Origin: Nitrospirota bacterium
GTDB taxonomy: Bacteria > Nitrospirota > Nitrospiria > Nitrospirales > Nitrospiraceae
DNA: 64,000 nt
Assembly (NCBI GenBank): GCA_030684575.1
Contig: JAUXVD010000011.1
Location: 62,001 to 126,000 of the forward strand
Direction of reading: 5' to 3'
Under the pieces are notes generated by a model. The model searched no databases, was not told the DNA's origin, and worked only from the letters and a program-made list of their open reading frames with translations. Positions 18,715 to 28,205 of the stretch are shown here, one piece after another; positions within the stretch are counted from its first letter, which is position 1, and every line of letters starts with the position of its first letter. The position numbers and the translations under genes are program-made.

Positions 18715-19987
18715 GATCGATCACAACATTGATCCCATTCACCCCGGGCTTGACCGGCTGACTCATGCCCTGCAAATCGCCGCTCTTCGCCATGGCCTCG
18801 CCGGACTTCGAGAGACGGGCCACAATCACCACCTTGCCAACATCGGATAGCTTTCTGGACGGCATGGGGCTCGTTGAATCGTCGAGCCGGAAGGTGAAGG
18901 GTAAATCTTTTCTCATGACGCGTACGATCGAGACCGGCATAGGCGGACCTTCCACCGCCTTCGCAAACACAAACAGGGTATCGGTGGGCGATCCTTTACC
19001 GGCCAACTGCGGTGCGAGGGTGACCGTTCCGGCGATTGCAAGCTCCTGCCCTGTTTGTTTGGCGAGAGCGGCCGGTCCTGCTGGCGCAACCTTCACGGTT
19101 GCCGCCGTTCCTTTCTCTCCCGCGAGGCCCTTCGCTTCATCAATGGCAGAGGCTAACTCTTGAAGCACCTCCGGCTCCGCATCGGGCGGCAAGTTCGCAC
19201 GTGCCTGGACCCAATACCTCGCCGCATCCGCATACTGTTTTCGATCGAAGGCCACGGTGCCGACCATCATCAGCGCTTTCACATTCTGTGGATCGCGTTT
19301 CAGTGCTTGCTGAATCAGCAACTCCGGCTTCCCCTCCAATGAACGGCCCTGGACGACGCCCAACGCGTCGGCATAGTCGGCCAGTAACTGGGCATCGTCA
19401 GGAATCAGGCTGACGGCTTTCTCGTATGTCGTCACGGCCTCGCTATACCGCCCCATGCTCACATAGGAGCGGGCGAGCAACGCCCATCCCACTCCGTCCT
19501 TGGGATTTTGCTCGAGCTTTTTCTTGAGACGTTCCAACAGGGACTCGATCCCCTCAGCACTCATGCGGTCGGAGTCCGAGTTGCCCTGCGCCGAAAATGC
19601 CGATCCGGATGGATGCGTGATCGCAAGCGGATTCCCGATCGTCCAGTACAGGGCCACACTCGCCAGAGGAACGACGATGGCGACGACTGCTGCGACCAGA
19701 CGGCTATTGACCTGCCATCGTGCTGCTGTCGGCGCCGTATCGGCGCTCCCGGTTTCATCGAGCAGCCGACGCTCGAGCTCAGACCGAGCCTGCAGGTAGA
19801 GCTCATCGGTCAACACCCCATTCTTCCGGTCCTGTTCGAGTTCGACAAACTGCTGCCGGTAGACCGCCAACCTGTTCTCGCGTTCGCCCATCGCGACCGC
19901 AGTGGTTCGCCTGAGCAACGGCCACAGGAGGAGCGCGATCACACCGAGGGTCATAGCCGACACGATGAGCCAGAACATGAGTGTCAT
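18701..19987 (-). CDS. ccmI: cytochrome c biogenesis protein CcmI
   Basis: CcmI is the apocytochrome chaperone of system I. The 428-residue product has two N-terminal membrane helices (about 3-24 and 97-118) with the cytoplasmic leucine-zipper-like loop between them ('RENRLAVYRQQFVELEQDRKNGVLTDELY'), then periplasmic TPR repeats ('VGWALLARSYVSMGRYSEAVTTYEKAVSLIPDD') and a C-terminal beta domain. It overlaps ccmH by 4 nt. Confidence 0.9.
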   Translation of the reverse strand: MTLMFWLIVSAMTLGVIALLLWPLLRRTTAVAMGERENRLAVYRQQFVELEQDRKNGVLTDELYLQARSELERRLLDETGSADTAPTAARWQVNSRLVAAVVAIVVPLASVALYWTIGNPLAITHPSGSAFSAQGNSDSDRMSAEGIESLLERLKKKLEQNPKDGVGWALLARSYVSMGRYSEAVTTYEKAVSLIPDDAQLLADYADALGVVQGRSLEGKPELLIQQALKRDPQNVKALMMVGTVAFDRKQYADAARYWVQARANLPPDAEPEVLQELASAIDEAKGLAGEKGTAATVKVAPAGPAALAKQTGQELAIAGTVTLAPQLAGKGSPTDTLFVFAKAVEGPPMPVSIVRVMRKDLPFTFRLDDSTSPMPSRKLSDVGKVVIVARLSKSGEAMAKSGDLQGMSQPVKPGVNGINVVIDREIP

Positions 19988-20445
19988 GAGCGTTTGGTTC
20001 CTTCCGAGAGCATTTGCGCGACCGCTCGATGGTCCTCATCGGAGAGCGCGGGATCGGGCACCGTCTTCGCCCGGCGCCGTAACGCGAGGGCTAATGTGAC
20101 CCCTCCTACCACGAGCAAGAGAAACGGGCCCAGCCAGAGAAACGTCGTCGCGGCCTTGAGCGGAGGCCGGTATAACACGAAGTCGCCATACCGTTGGACC
20201 AGGAAGTCGCGGATCTCCTGATCGCTCATATTTTTCGCGATCATCTCGCGGACTTCACGGCGCAAATCTTCGGCCAATGGCGCGGTCGAGTCTGCCAGCG
20301 TTTGGTTCTGACAGACCAGACAGCGCAACTCCAGAGCAAGGGTCTTCAGACGCGCCTCGGCCTGCGGGTTCTCCGCCAGCGGTTTCGCTTCCTCTGCCGA
20401 CACGAGGCAGGGAATCAAGAGCAACACCAGTAACCAGCGTTTCAT
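19984..20445 (-). CDS. ccmH: cytochrome c maturation protein CcmH
   Basis: A 153-residue thiol-disulfide protein with a signal peptide (about 1-18), the family motif 'LRCLVCQNQ' (redox CxxC near residues 42-45), a three-helix periplasmic domain and one C-terminal membrane helix ('FLWLGPFLLLVVGGVTLALAL'). It keeps the apocytochrome CxxCH reduced for heme ligation. Both neighbours overlap by 4 nt. Confidence 0.95.
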   Translation of the reverse strand: MKRWLLVLLLIPCLVSAEEAKPLAENPQAEARLKTLALELRCLVCQNQTLADSTAPLAEDLRREVREMIAKNMSDQEIRDFLVQRYGDFVLYRPPLKAATTFLWLGPFLLLVVGGVTLALALRRRAKTVPDPALSDEDHRAVAQMLSEGTKRS

Positions 20446-20969
20446 TGTTGTTGTAACTCCCGCACCAGGGGCATAATTTTCTTGTCCAAAATACTCTCAT
20501 CCAGCGGACCAATCTGCTTGTAGCGGATCACCCCCGCCTTATCGATCACGTACGTTTCAGGAACGCCATAGACTCCATAGTTGATGCCCACACGCCCCGA
20601 TTCATCAACCGCAATGACCGAATAGGGATTCCCCCATCGTTGCAGCCAGGCAATCCCCTCGTCCCGCCGGTCCTTGTAGTCCATGCCGTAGATCGGAACT
20701 TCGCCGGTTTTCGCGAGCTGCATCAGCACCGGATGCTCTTCCTTGCAGCCACCGCACCACGAAGCCCAGAAGTTCAGCAGCCAGACTTTGCCGCGCAAAT
20801 CCTGCAGCGACAACATCTGCTGAGGCTCGTGTAATTGCGGCAGGGCAAACTCCGGCGCCGGTTTACCCACTAACGGCGATGGCACTTCGCGTGGATTCAA
20901 GGTCAGTCCAACACCTAGAAACCCGACGACCACCACAAAGATCGCAAGAGGAAGGAGGAACCGTTTCAT
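20442..20969 (-). CDS. ccmG: thiol:disulfide interchange protein CcmG/DsbE
   Basis: A 175-residue membrane-anchored thioredoxin-like protein. It has an N-terminal anchor helix (about 5-24), 'WASWCGGCKEEHP' with the redox CxxC, and the cis-Pro stretch 'YGVPETYVID'. It supplies electrons to CcmH/apocytochrome. In-operon overlaps of 4 nt with ccmF and ccmH. Confidence 0.95.
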   Translation of the reverse strand: MKRFLLPLAIFVVVVGFLGVGLTLNPREVPSPLVGKPAPEFALPQLHEPQQMLSLQDLRGKVWLLNFWASWCGGCKEEHPVLMQLAKTGEVPIYGMDYKDRRDEGIAWLQRWGNPYSVIAVDESGRVGINYGVYGVPETYVIDKAGVIRYKQIGPLDESILDKKIMPLVRELQQQ

Positions 20970-22957
20970 GAGACCTCTGGTCCCACCGGCTGCGGCAGGT
21001 CTGACACCGGCGATTCTTCACGTCGCCCGGCTAAGCGATAACGACGATCGGTCATCGCAAGGACTCCACCCAACGCCATAATCAAACAACCGCCCCAGAT
21101 CCAGTCGATGAAGGGCTTGTGGTACAACCGCACGCTCCAGGCTCCCCCAGGCAGCGGTTCCCCGAGCGATACATAGAGGTCGCGCAGCAGTCCCGTATCG
21201 ATCGCGGCTTCGGTCATCGCCTGATTCTGAACCGGATAATGCCGCTTTTCAGGGAACATATCGGTAACGTCATGTCCTCCCTGGCTCACGTGAAACATCC
21301 CGCGTGCCGCCGTATAGTTCGGCCCCTTGATGTTTTGCACGCCATCGAACCGGAAGGTATAACCTCCGATAGTGGAGGTCTCACCGACATTCATGCGCAG
21401 ATCTTGTTCAACCTCGAACCCTTTGACCATGGTGACGCCGACGATAAACACCGCAATGCCGCAATGGGCGACCACCATGCCCCAATAGGCCCGCGGAAGC
21501 GTGGCCAAACCACTCATGACACCGGTGCCGACGAGGCGGCTCACTCGCTCCCACACATTCACCGCTGCCGTCGTCACAATCCAGGATGCCAACAGCAGCC
21601 CCAAGCTGAGGAGCGGCGTCCACTTGCCCAGCACGAACGGGAGTAGCAACGCGGTGACGACGCTCGCGCCGAAGGCCCAACGCAGGCGCAACGCCAAGTC
21701 CGGCAAGCTTGCTTTCTTCCACTGCGCTAATGGGCCGATTCCCATGAGGAAAATGGCCGGTGTCATGAGCGGGACAAACACCGTATCGAAATAGGGCGGG
21801 CCGACTGAAATCTTCCCGAGACCCATCGCGTCGAGAAACAACGGGTAGAGCGTACCCAGGAAGACCGATCCCAAGGCCGCGATCAGCAACACATTGTTCC
21901 CCAGCAGCATCGCCTCACGCGAGACCATGTCGAAGCCGCCCCCTAACCCCACACGCGGGGCACGCCAGGCATAGAGGACCAACGACCCGCCAATGACGAT
22001 TGCGAGAAAGACCAGTATAAACAAGCCGCGTTTGGGATCGGTCGCGAAGGCATGGACCGAAGTCAAAACACCGGATCGGACCAAGAAGGTCCCGACCAAA
22101 CTCAATGAGAAGGCAAGAATCGCGAGCAGCACTGTCCAGACTTTGAAACCGCCACGTTTATCCGTCACGGCCAGCGAGTGGATCAGCGCGGTCCCTGCCA
22201 GCCACGGCATGAAGGAGGCGTTTTCCACCGGGTCCCAGAACCACCAACCGCCCCAGCCGAGTTCGTAATAGGCCCAGCCGCTGCCTAACGCGATTCCCAC
22301 GGTGAGAAAACACCAGGCGGCGGTCGTCCAGGGGCGCGACCAGCGGGCCCAGGCTGCGTCCAGGTTGCCTCCCAACAGGGCCGCAATTGCAAAGGCGAAC
22401 GCCACGGAAAATCCCACGTACCCCATATAGAGCATCGGCGGGTGCATGACCATGCCGGGGTCCTGCAGCAAGGGATTGAGATCTCGCCCATCGGCTGCGG
22501 CCGGGATCAACCGTTCGAATGGATTCGACACGGTCAACATAAATAAGATAAATCCCAGGCTGACCAACCCCATGACACCGAGAATACGGGCCCGCATCAC
22601 CGCCGGCAGATGTTCGGAGAAGAACGTCACGGCAAGCATCCAGAGGGTGAGAATGAACGTCCAGAGGAGCAACGACCCCTCATGTGCGCCCCAGATGGCC
22701 GCGAGACGATAATGCAGGGGGAGCTGAGAGTTCGACGTGGCCGCGACGTACAGAACGGAGAAGTCTTTGACGGCGAACGCATAACCCAGGCAACAGAAGG
22801 CCAACAGGACCAGGACAAACTGCCCGCGCGCCGCCGGTTTCGCGACCGACATCAAGGCCGCGTTCCCGACTGCGGCCCCATAAATGGGCAGGCTCCCCTG
22901 CACGACCGCGACGCAGAGCGCAAGAATCAACGCAAAATGACCGATTTCTGGAATCAT
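20966..22957 (-). CDS. ccmF: heme lyase subunit CcmF
   Basis: CcmF ligates heme to apocytochrome c. The 663-residue inner-membrane protein has about 15 hydrophobic helices, the WWD domain ('GWGGWWFWDPVENASFMPW') and conserved His residues in flanking loops ('WGAHEGSLLLW', 'TSVHAFATDP'). The length is typical. It lies between ccmE and ccmG. Confidence 0.97.
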   Translation of the reverse strand: MIPEIGHFALILALCVAVVQGSLPIYGAAVGNAALMSVAKPAARGQFVLVLLAFCCLGYAFAVKDFSVLYVAATSNSQLPLHYRLAAIWGAHEGSLLLWTFILTLWMLAVTFFSEHLPAVMRARILGVMGLVSLGFILFMLTVSNPFERLIPAAADGRDLNPLLQDPGMVMHPPMLYMGYVGFSVAFAFAIAALLGGNLDAAWARWSRPWTTAAWCFLTVGIALGSGWAYYELGWGGWWFWDPVENASFMPWLAGTALIHSLAVTDKRGGFKVWTVLLAILAFSLSLVGTFLVRSGVLTSVHAFATDPKRGLFILVFLAIVIGGSLVLYAWRAPRVGLGGGFDMVSREAMLLGNNVLLIAALGSVFLGTLYPLFLDAMGLGKISVGPPYFDTVFVPLMTPAIFLMGIGPLAQWKKASLPDLALRLRWAFGASVVTALLLPFVLGKWTPLLSLGLLLASWIVTTAAVNVWERVSRLVGTGVMSGLATLPRAYWGMVVAHCGIAVFIVGVTMVKGFEVEQDLRMNVGETSTIGGYTFRFDGVQNIKGPNYTAARGMFHVSQGGHDVTDMFPEKRHYPVQNQAMTEAAIDTGLLRDLYVSLGEPLPGGAWSVRLYHKPFIDWIWGGCLIMALGGVLAMTDRRYRLAGRREESPVSDLPQPVGPEVS

Positions 22958-22969
22958 ACAGGTGGTGTC

Positions 22970-23452
22970 CTACTGCGGTTGTACGACCAACGTGCTGCTG
23001 CTCTGTGCGCCTTTCGCCTTGGCTTTAGCCAACGCCTCAGCGACTTCCGGCGGCATATAGTTCTCATCGTGCTTGGCCAGCACCTCGCTGGCAATAAACG
23101 TCCCATCGGCCCCGAGTTGCCCCTGCGCCACGGCGCCCTTCCCCTCCTTGAAGAGGTCAGGAAGAATCCCTTTGAACCTCACGGGAACGCGCTTCGCCAT
23201 GTCGGTCACGATGAAATGAACGGTGAGGCCGTCGCCCTCACGCGTCAGACTTCCAGTTTCAACCATCCCGCCGATGCGGAAGCTGTGGCCCTGCGGCACC
23301 TCGCCATTGGCGACTTGTGTCGGCGTAAAAAAGAACACGAGGTTACTTTGGAATGCATTGAGCACCAACACCGCCGCGACGGCCAACGCCACGAGACCGA
23401 GCCCGATGAGCACAAAACGTTTCTGTCTGGGTTTCATCGTCGTTCCATTCAC
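22970..23452 (-). CDS. ccmE: heme chaperone CcmE
   Basis: CcmE carries heme covalently on a His before handing it to CcmF. The product (about 155-160 residues) has one N-terminal anchor helix, an OB-fold beta-barrel, and the heme-binding '[11 protein letters not shown]' with the reactive His. It may start at the GTG that overlaps the ccmD stop (GTGA), or at an ATG 15 nt further in (23437); the overlap pattern of this operon favours the GTG. Confidence 0.95.
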   Translation of the reverse strand: MNGTTMKPRQKRFVLIGLGLVALAVAAVLVLNAFQSNLVFFFTPTQVANGEVPQGHSFRIGGMVETGSLTREGDGLTVHFIVTDMAKRVPVRFKGILPDLFKEGKGAVAQGQLGADGTFIASEVLAKHDENYMPPEVAEALAKAKAKGAQSSSTLVVQPQ

Positions 23453-23616
23453 TGGTCATGAAATAATTGACGGGCGCCCTCACGCGCCGCCGCATGTCGC
23501 CGCCGCAAAGCGAATACTTCCCACAGCATACCGAACGCCGTGACGCCAAACGACGTCCACACGTAGAAGCCGTACCCGCCCATATCCACAAACTCTGACA
23601 CACTGCCCCACTGCAT
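23449..23616 (-). CDS. ccmD: heme exporter protein CcmD
   Basis: A 55-residue protein with one membrane helix and a basic cytoplasmic tail ('[18 protein letters not shown]', '[11 protein letters not shown]'), as in CcmD, which helps release holo-CcmE from CcmABC. The ATG overlaps the ccmC stop (TGATG), and its stop overlaps the ccmE GTG. Small and easily missed; context decides the call. Confidence 0.88.
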   Translation of the reverse strand: MQWGSVSEFVDMGGYGFYVWTSFGVTAFGMLWEVFALRRRHAAAREGARQLFHDQ

Positions 23617-24380
23617 CAGCGCACCTCCAACGCGTCTGGCTGCGATGAACGGGTGTCCCAAGAGGCTTGCCGCGCACGTTCGAGGATCACACAACGCATC
23701 CGTGCCAGCGTGACGGCGAGACTGTACATCCAGAACCCCAGCGTCATGACTAACATTGCCGTGAGCATCGTCGCCGCCATTTTTGGCGCAGCCGTCATGC
23801 TCACCGAGGCACCCTGGTGGAGCGTATTCCACCAACGCACGGAAAAATAAATAATGGGCACGTTGACGACCCCGACTAGCGCGAAGACGGCGCTGGCACG
23901 ATCGGCACGTCGGGAATCATCGATCGACGTGCGGAGCAGCATCACCCCACCGTACAGAAACAAGAGAATCAATTCGGATGTCAACCGGGCATCCCAGACC
24001 CACCAGGCGCCCCAAGTCGGCTTGCCCCACATAGCGCCGGTCACCAGCGCAAGGAAGGTAAAGAGCGCACCGGTCGGAGCAATCGCTTGGGCCATCATGA
24101 ACGAGGGGCGCGCATTGAGGCCCAATCCAAGCCCGGCCCAGATGGCCATGACCACATAGAGGAACATCGACATCCAGGCAGCCGGGACATGGACGAAAAT
24201 AATGCGATAGGACTGTCCTTGCTGGAAATCGGTCGGCGCGACAAAGAATCCAAGGTAGAGACCCACCCCGATCAACAGAATCGCTGCGGCAGCACACCAA
24301 GGCATCAGCCATCCGGCCAGGGGATAGAACGCCTGCGGCGACGAATACTTGAACCAATTGATGCGAGCGAAACCCATCAT
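23616..24380 (-). CDS. ccmC: heme exporter/loading protein CcmC
   Basis: CcmC loads heme onto CcmE. The 254-residue product has six membrane helices, the WWD motif ('WGKPTWGAWWVWDARLTSELILL') and two conserved His positions in periplasmic loops ('FVHVPAAWMS', 'NTLHQGAS'). Order and overlaps fit the system I operon. Confidence 0.96.
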   Translation of the reverse strand: MMGFARINWFKYSSPQAFYPLAGWLMPWCAAAAILLIGVGLYLGFFVAPTDFQQGQSYRIIFVHVPAAWMSMFLYVVMAIWAGLGLGLNARPSFMMAQAIAPTGALFTFLALVTGAMWGKPTWGAWWVWDARLTSELILLFLYGGVMLLRTSIDDSRRADRASAVFALVGVVNVPIIYFSVRWWNTLHQGASVSMTAAPKMAATMLTAMLVMTLGFWMYSLAVTLARMRCVILERARQASWDTRSSQPDALEVR

Positions 24381-24388
24381 AGTCGTGG

Positions 24389-25072
24389 TTACTCCAGCGC
24401 GATCCGAAGCGATGTGGCCGTGGCCCAGGGCGCCAGTGCGAGGGCCAGTAACAGACCCGCGCCCAAGAGCGAGAGATGCGCCCCGGCGCCGATACCCGAT
24501 GCACTGCTCGACACGGCGCCGGCGCCGAAAATCAGGACCGGAATAAACAATGGCAACACGAGGAGCGCAATCAGCACACTACTGCCACGTACCCCCAGGG
24601 TCAACGCGGCACCGATCGCCCCGATGAAGCTCAACGTCGGCGTGCCCAGCAAGAGCGAGAGGGTCAGGACCCCCAACGCCTCCCCGGTCAGACCGAATTG
24701 CAGGCCAAGGAGCGGCGAAAGGAGCACCACCGGCAACCCGGAAATCAGCCAATGCGCCGTCACCTTCCCGATGACCAACAGGGACAATGGTTGGGGGATC
24801 AGCAGCATCTGTTCCAATACTCCGTCGGCATAGTCCGCCGTAAACAGACGCCCTAGCGACAGCAAGCACGAAAGCAGCGCAGCGACCCACAAGACTCCCG
24901 GTGCGATCGTCCGCAGCACCGCTGGTTCCGGGCCGACGCCCAAAGGGAAGAGGCTCCCGACCAGGATGAAAAATAGCACCGTCGTCAGGACATCCGAACG
25001 GCGTCTCAGCGCCAACAAGAGATCCCGCCGAATGATTTCACGCAGGGCTGCGAACATGCCAAGCTGATTCAT
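24389..25072 (-). CDS. ccmB: heme exporter membrane subunit CcmB
   Basis: A 227-residue ABC-type membrane subunit with six hydrophobic helices; the N-terminal 'LREIIRRDLLLALRRRSDVLTTVLFF' is typical of CcmB. With CcmA it forms the ATPase that releases holo-CcmE. It overlaps ccmA by 4 nt. Confidence 0.93.
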   Translation of the reverse strand: MNQLGMFAALREIIRRDLLLALRRRSDVLTTVLFFILVGSLFPLGVGPEPAVLRTIAPGVLWVAALLSCLLSLGRLFTADYADGVLEQMLLIPQPLSLLVIGKVTAHWLISGLPVVLLSPLLGLQFGLTGEALGVLTLSLLLGTPTLSFIGAIGAALTLGVRGSSVLIALLVLPLFIPVLIFGAGAVSSSASGIGAGAHLSLLGAGLLLALALAPWATATSLRIALE

Positions 25073-25689
25073 CCAACGAGCCTCAGCTGATCGAGGCGAT
25101 CGGCTCCGACATCGATCTCTTGATGAGTTGCCGCAATGACGATCCCACCGTTACTGAGATGCGCCCGCAGCTGCTGCATCAGCAAACCGGTCGACGTCAC
25201 ATCGAGCGCCGCGAACGGTTCGTCCAAAATCCAGAGCGGCTGCTGTGAGACCCACAAGCGCGCCAGTGAGACCCGGCGCTTCTGTCCCTGTGACAGTACC
25301 CTCGTCGGCAACCGGTGAATGGCCCGTGCAAGGCCAACCGCGTCCAAGGCCTCACAGGTTTTCCCTTCCGAGATCTCCTCACCGGCCAAGCGCGCTGAGG
25401 TGGTCACATTTTCGACAGGCGTCAGGTCATCTTTCAAGCTGTTCAAATGACCGATATAGATGAGGCCGGCCAGGTACCGTTCCCTGCATGCACGGACGTC
25501 TTCCCCATCCCACAGCACACGTCCCTGCTCCGCCGACAGCAGGCCGCACAACATACGCAAGAGGCTGGTTTTTCCGCTCCCGTTCGCGCCCGTCACCGCG
25601 AGGAGCCTGCCCCGCTCTACCGTAAAGCTCAGCGCCGTAATGAGCCGTCGTTCTCCACGAACACAACTTACGTTGTCTGCCTTCAACAT
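25069..25689 (-). CDS. ccmA: cytochrome c biogenesis ATP-binding protein CcmA
   Basis: A 206-residue ABC ATPase with Walker A 'GANGSGKTSLLR', signature 'LSQGQKRRVSLARL' (Gln in place of the usual second Gly, as in other CcmA) and Walker B 'LWILDEPFAALD'. It is the first gene of the ccm operon; the 209-bp region upstream must hold the promoter, but no clear boxes were seen. Confidence 0.95.
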   Translation of the reverse strand: MLKADNVSCVRGERRLITALSFTVERGRLLAVTGANGSGKTSLLRMLCGLLSAEQGRVLWDGEDVRACRERYLAGLIYIGHLNSLKDDLTPVENVTTSARLAGEEISEGKTCEALDAVGLARAIHRLPTRVLSQGQKRRVSLARLWVSQQPLWILDEPFAALDVTSTGLLMQQLRAHLSNGGIVIAATHQEIDVGADRLDQLRLVG

Positions 25690-25898
25690 GCTAGGAAAAG
25701 TCCCACCGCTCGAATACAGAATCGTTCAGACGAGCCATGCCCCTCGACTTGCGAACTCGAAATATTACCGGCATTCACCGCGAGAACCGTACTCTCAAAC
25801 GGAGGCTGCATCTCGACCTCGCAAATCGTACGAGGATCAGATATTGCCAGTCCGAGGCAACCGCTTGCAAGGAAGCAGGAGGCGTGAAAAAGTCTCCC

Positions 25899-26549
25899 CT
25901 ACCGTTTATCGTTCAGCCTCACCACCAGGACTCCGTCCCGGATCGTGACGAGCACGGCAGACACACGTGGATCGTTCGACACTGTTCGATTCAGCTCTTG
26001 AATGGCCGCCGTCTTCTCATCAGGCGGAGGCTGCTTGAGGACATCGCCGTCCCAGAGGACGTTATCGATGAGGATGACGCCGGTCGGCGAGAGCAGATCC
26101 AAGGCCCGCCGGTAGTAATTGAGATAGTTCACCTTGTCGGCATCGATAAAGATCAGATCGAACGGTCCCGTGAGCTCGCGCATCGTATCGAGTGCGGGCC
26201 CCATGCGAATCTCGATCTTCTTGCCAACGGGCGAGCGCGTGAAATACTGGCGCGCGAGGGCGGCGGACGCTTCATCGACTTCGCAGGTGATCACGGCCCC
26301 ATCTGCCGGTAACGCTTCCGCAAAACAGAGGGCGCTATAGCCGGTGAACATGCCGATCTCCAGCACCCTCCTGGCCCCTACCAGCTGCGTCATCATTTTA
26401 AGAAAGGCCCCTTCAAGCGGCCCCACGATCATCTGCGGAGACTCCATGCGCCGCTGCGTCTCGTCTCGCAAGGCGCGACAGAGGTCCGACTCCGGCATGG
26501 AATGGGCCTGGGCATAGGCGTCGATGTCGGCAGAAACGAGCGTCTTCAT
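25899..26549 (-). CDS. SAM-dependent O-methyltransferase (CCoAOMT-like)
   Basis: A 216-residue class I methyltransferase of the catechol/caffeoyl-CoA O-methyltransferase family. Visible: 'VGARRVLEIGMFTGYSALCFA' (SAM-binding loop), 'VITCEVDEASAALARQYF', and the metal/catalytic 'LIFIDADKVNYLNYY' and 'LIDNVLWDG'. The methyl acceptor is unknown. The ATG at 26549 is preferred over one 48 nt upstream because of an AGGAG 11 nt before it and the family start. Divergent from the M32 peptidase. Confidence 0.9.
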   Translation of the reverse strand: MKTLVSADIDAYAQAHSMPESDLCRALRDETQRRMESPQMIVGPLEGAFLKMMTQLVGARRVLEIGMFTGYSALCFAEALPADGAVITCEVDEASAALARQYFTRSPVGKKIEIRMGPALDTMRELTGPFDLIFIDADKVNYLNYYRRALDLLSPTGVILIDNVLWDGDVLKQPPPDEKTAAIQELNRTVSNDPRVSAVLVTIRDGVLVVRLNDKR

Positions 26550-26663
26550 TTCTCGGTCGCACTCCTGGTTTGAAAACGGATAGATCGTTGCGTACACTGC
26601 GTAGCTGAACGATGCAACTGCGCGCGATCATACCATGACGATTCCTGGAGGAGACACCCTACC

Positions 26664-28205
26664 GTGAAGACCCTGAAAACCGTGGAAGCTTTGACGACCA
26701 GACTCTTGGAGATCCAGCGCATTAACAGCGCGGCCTCACTTCTCTCATGGGATCAAGAGACCTATATGCCGGCCGGCGGAGGCGAAGCCCGTGCCGAACA
26801 GATTTCGACGCTCCAAGGCATTGCACACCAGAAGCTCGTCTCACCGAACATTGAACGCTTGCTCTCCGCCTGGATCGATCCACAAACCGGCGCCATCCAG
26901 GACAGCCCAGGGGATGCCTGGGACGAACCCTCTCGCTCCTTGCTCCGCGAAGTCTGGCGTGACTATAGTCGCGCCAAAAAACTCCCCTCCGATTTTGTGG
27001 TGACACTCAGCCGGGAATGTTCACTGGCGCAACAAGTATGGGTCGAAGCGAAAAAGGCGAGCAACTTCGCCATGTTTCTGCCAAACCTGCGCACCATCCT
27101 GTCGCTCAAACGGCAGGAAGCCCAGTATCTCGGCTACAAGGACTCACCCTACGATGCGTTACTGGATGTATATGAACCGGGCTCAACGATTGCCGCGCTC
27201 CGCCCGCTGTTCGCACAGGTGAAGGCACGGCTCGTTCCGCTATTGCAGAAGATTCAAAACAGTTCAGTGCAAGTCGACGATGCCGCGCTCTTCCGCAGCT
27301 TCGACGTGACCCGACAGATGGAATTCGGCCGACTGGTCTTGACTGCCATGGGTTACGACTTCGAGCGGGGACGCCTCGATCTGTCGGCCCATCCCTTCAC
27401 GACCTCCTTTCACCCGACGGACGTGCGCGTCACGACGCGTATCTTCGAACATGACCTGCAATCCTGCTTATTCAGCTGTATCCATGAAGGGGGCCATGGC
27501 CTGTACGACCAGGGACTCGACACACGCTACTACGGAACGCCGCTCGGCGATTCCGTCTCGCTGGGCATTCACGAAAGCCAGTCGCGTATGTGGGAGAACT
27601 GCGTGGGCCGCTCGCGATCGTTCTGGCGCTTCTTTTATCCCCTGCTGCAACAGACGTTTCCTCAGCAACTGGGTGCGCTCGATGGGGAACAATTCTATGC
27701 CGCCATCAATCGCGTCAAACCGTCGATGATTCGAGTCGAAGCCGATGAGCTCACCTACAATCTCCACATCATGCTACGGTTTGAAATCGAACAGGACCTC
27801 ATCGAAGGACGGACGAACCCTGAGGATCTGCCGGGTATCTGGAACCGGAAGATGGAAGAGTATCTGGGCATCGTCCCCGCGAACGATGCGGAAGGAGTAC
27901 TGCAAGACGTGCATTGGTCCTTCGGCGCCTTCGGCTACTTTCCAACCTACACGCTCGGAAACCTGTACTCCGTTCAATTCTACGAACAGGCCCAGCGGGA
28001 AATTCCACGGCTGGAGGAAAAAATTACGACGGGGCAACTCATCGAGCTACGACGCTGGCTCGAGCAGAAGATTCACCGCTGGGGCCGGATGTTCACGCCG
28101 GACCACCTGGCTCAACGCGTGACAGGGAAAAGCCTCGATCCTGAACCGTTCTTATCGTATGTCGAGAAAAAGTATGGCGAGATCTACCGGCTCACGGGAT
28201 CGTAG
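26664..28205 (+). CDS. M32-family metallocarboxypeptidase
   Basis: A 513-residue cytoplasmic zinc (or cobalt) carboxypeptidase of the Taq type. The HExxH motif is 'HEGGHGLYDQG', followed by the family hallmark 'HESQSRMWENCVGRS' that carries the third ligand, and 'VEADELTYNLHIMLRFE'. It trims C-terminal residues from peptides. It starts at a GTG with GGAGGAG 10 nt upstream. Its last 22 nt overlap the 3' end of the convergent gene at 28184-28762. Confidence 0.95.
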   Translation: MKTLKTVEALTTRLLEIQRINSAASLLSWDQETYMPAGGGEARAEQISTLQGIAHQKLVSPNIERLLSAWIDPQTGAIQDSPGDAWDEPSRSLLREVWRDYSRAKKLPSDFVVTLSRECSLAQQVWVEAKKASNFAMFLPNLRTILSLKRQEAQYLGYKDSPYDALLDVYEPGSTIAALRPLFAQVKARLVPLLQKIQNSSVQVDDAALFRSFDVTRQMEFGRLVLTAMGYDFERGRLDLSAHPFTTSFHPTDVRVTTRIFEHDLQSCLFSCIHEGGHGLYDQGLDTRYYGTPLGDSVSLGIHESQSRMWENCVGRSRSFWRFFYPLLQQTFPQQLGALDGEQFYAAINRVKPSMIRVEADELTYNLHIMLRFEIEQDLIEGRTNPEDLPGIWNRKMEEYLGIVPANDAEGVLQDVHWSFGAFGYFPTYTLGNLYSVQFYEQAQREIPRLEEKITTGQLIELRRWLEQKIHRWGRMFTPDHLAQRVTGKSLDPEPFLSYVEKKYGEIYRLTGS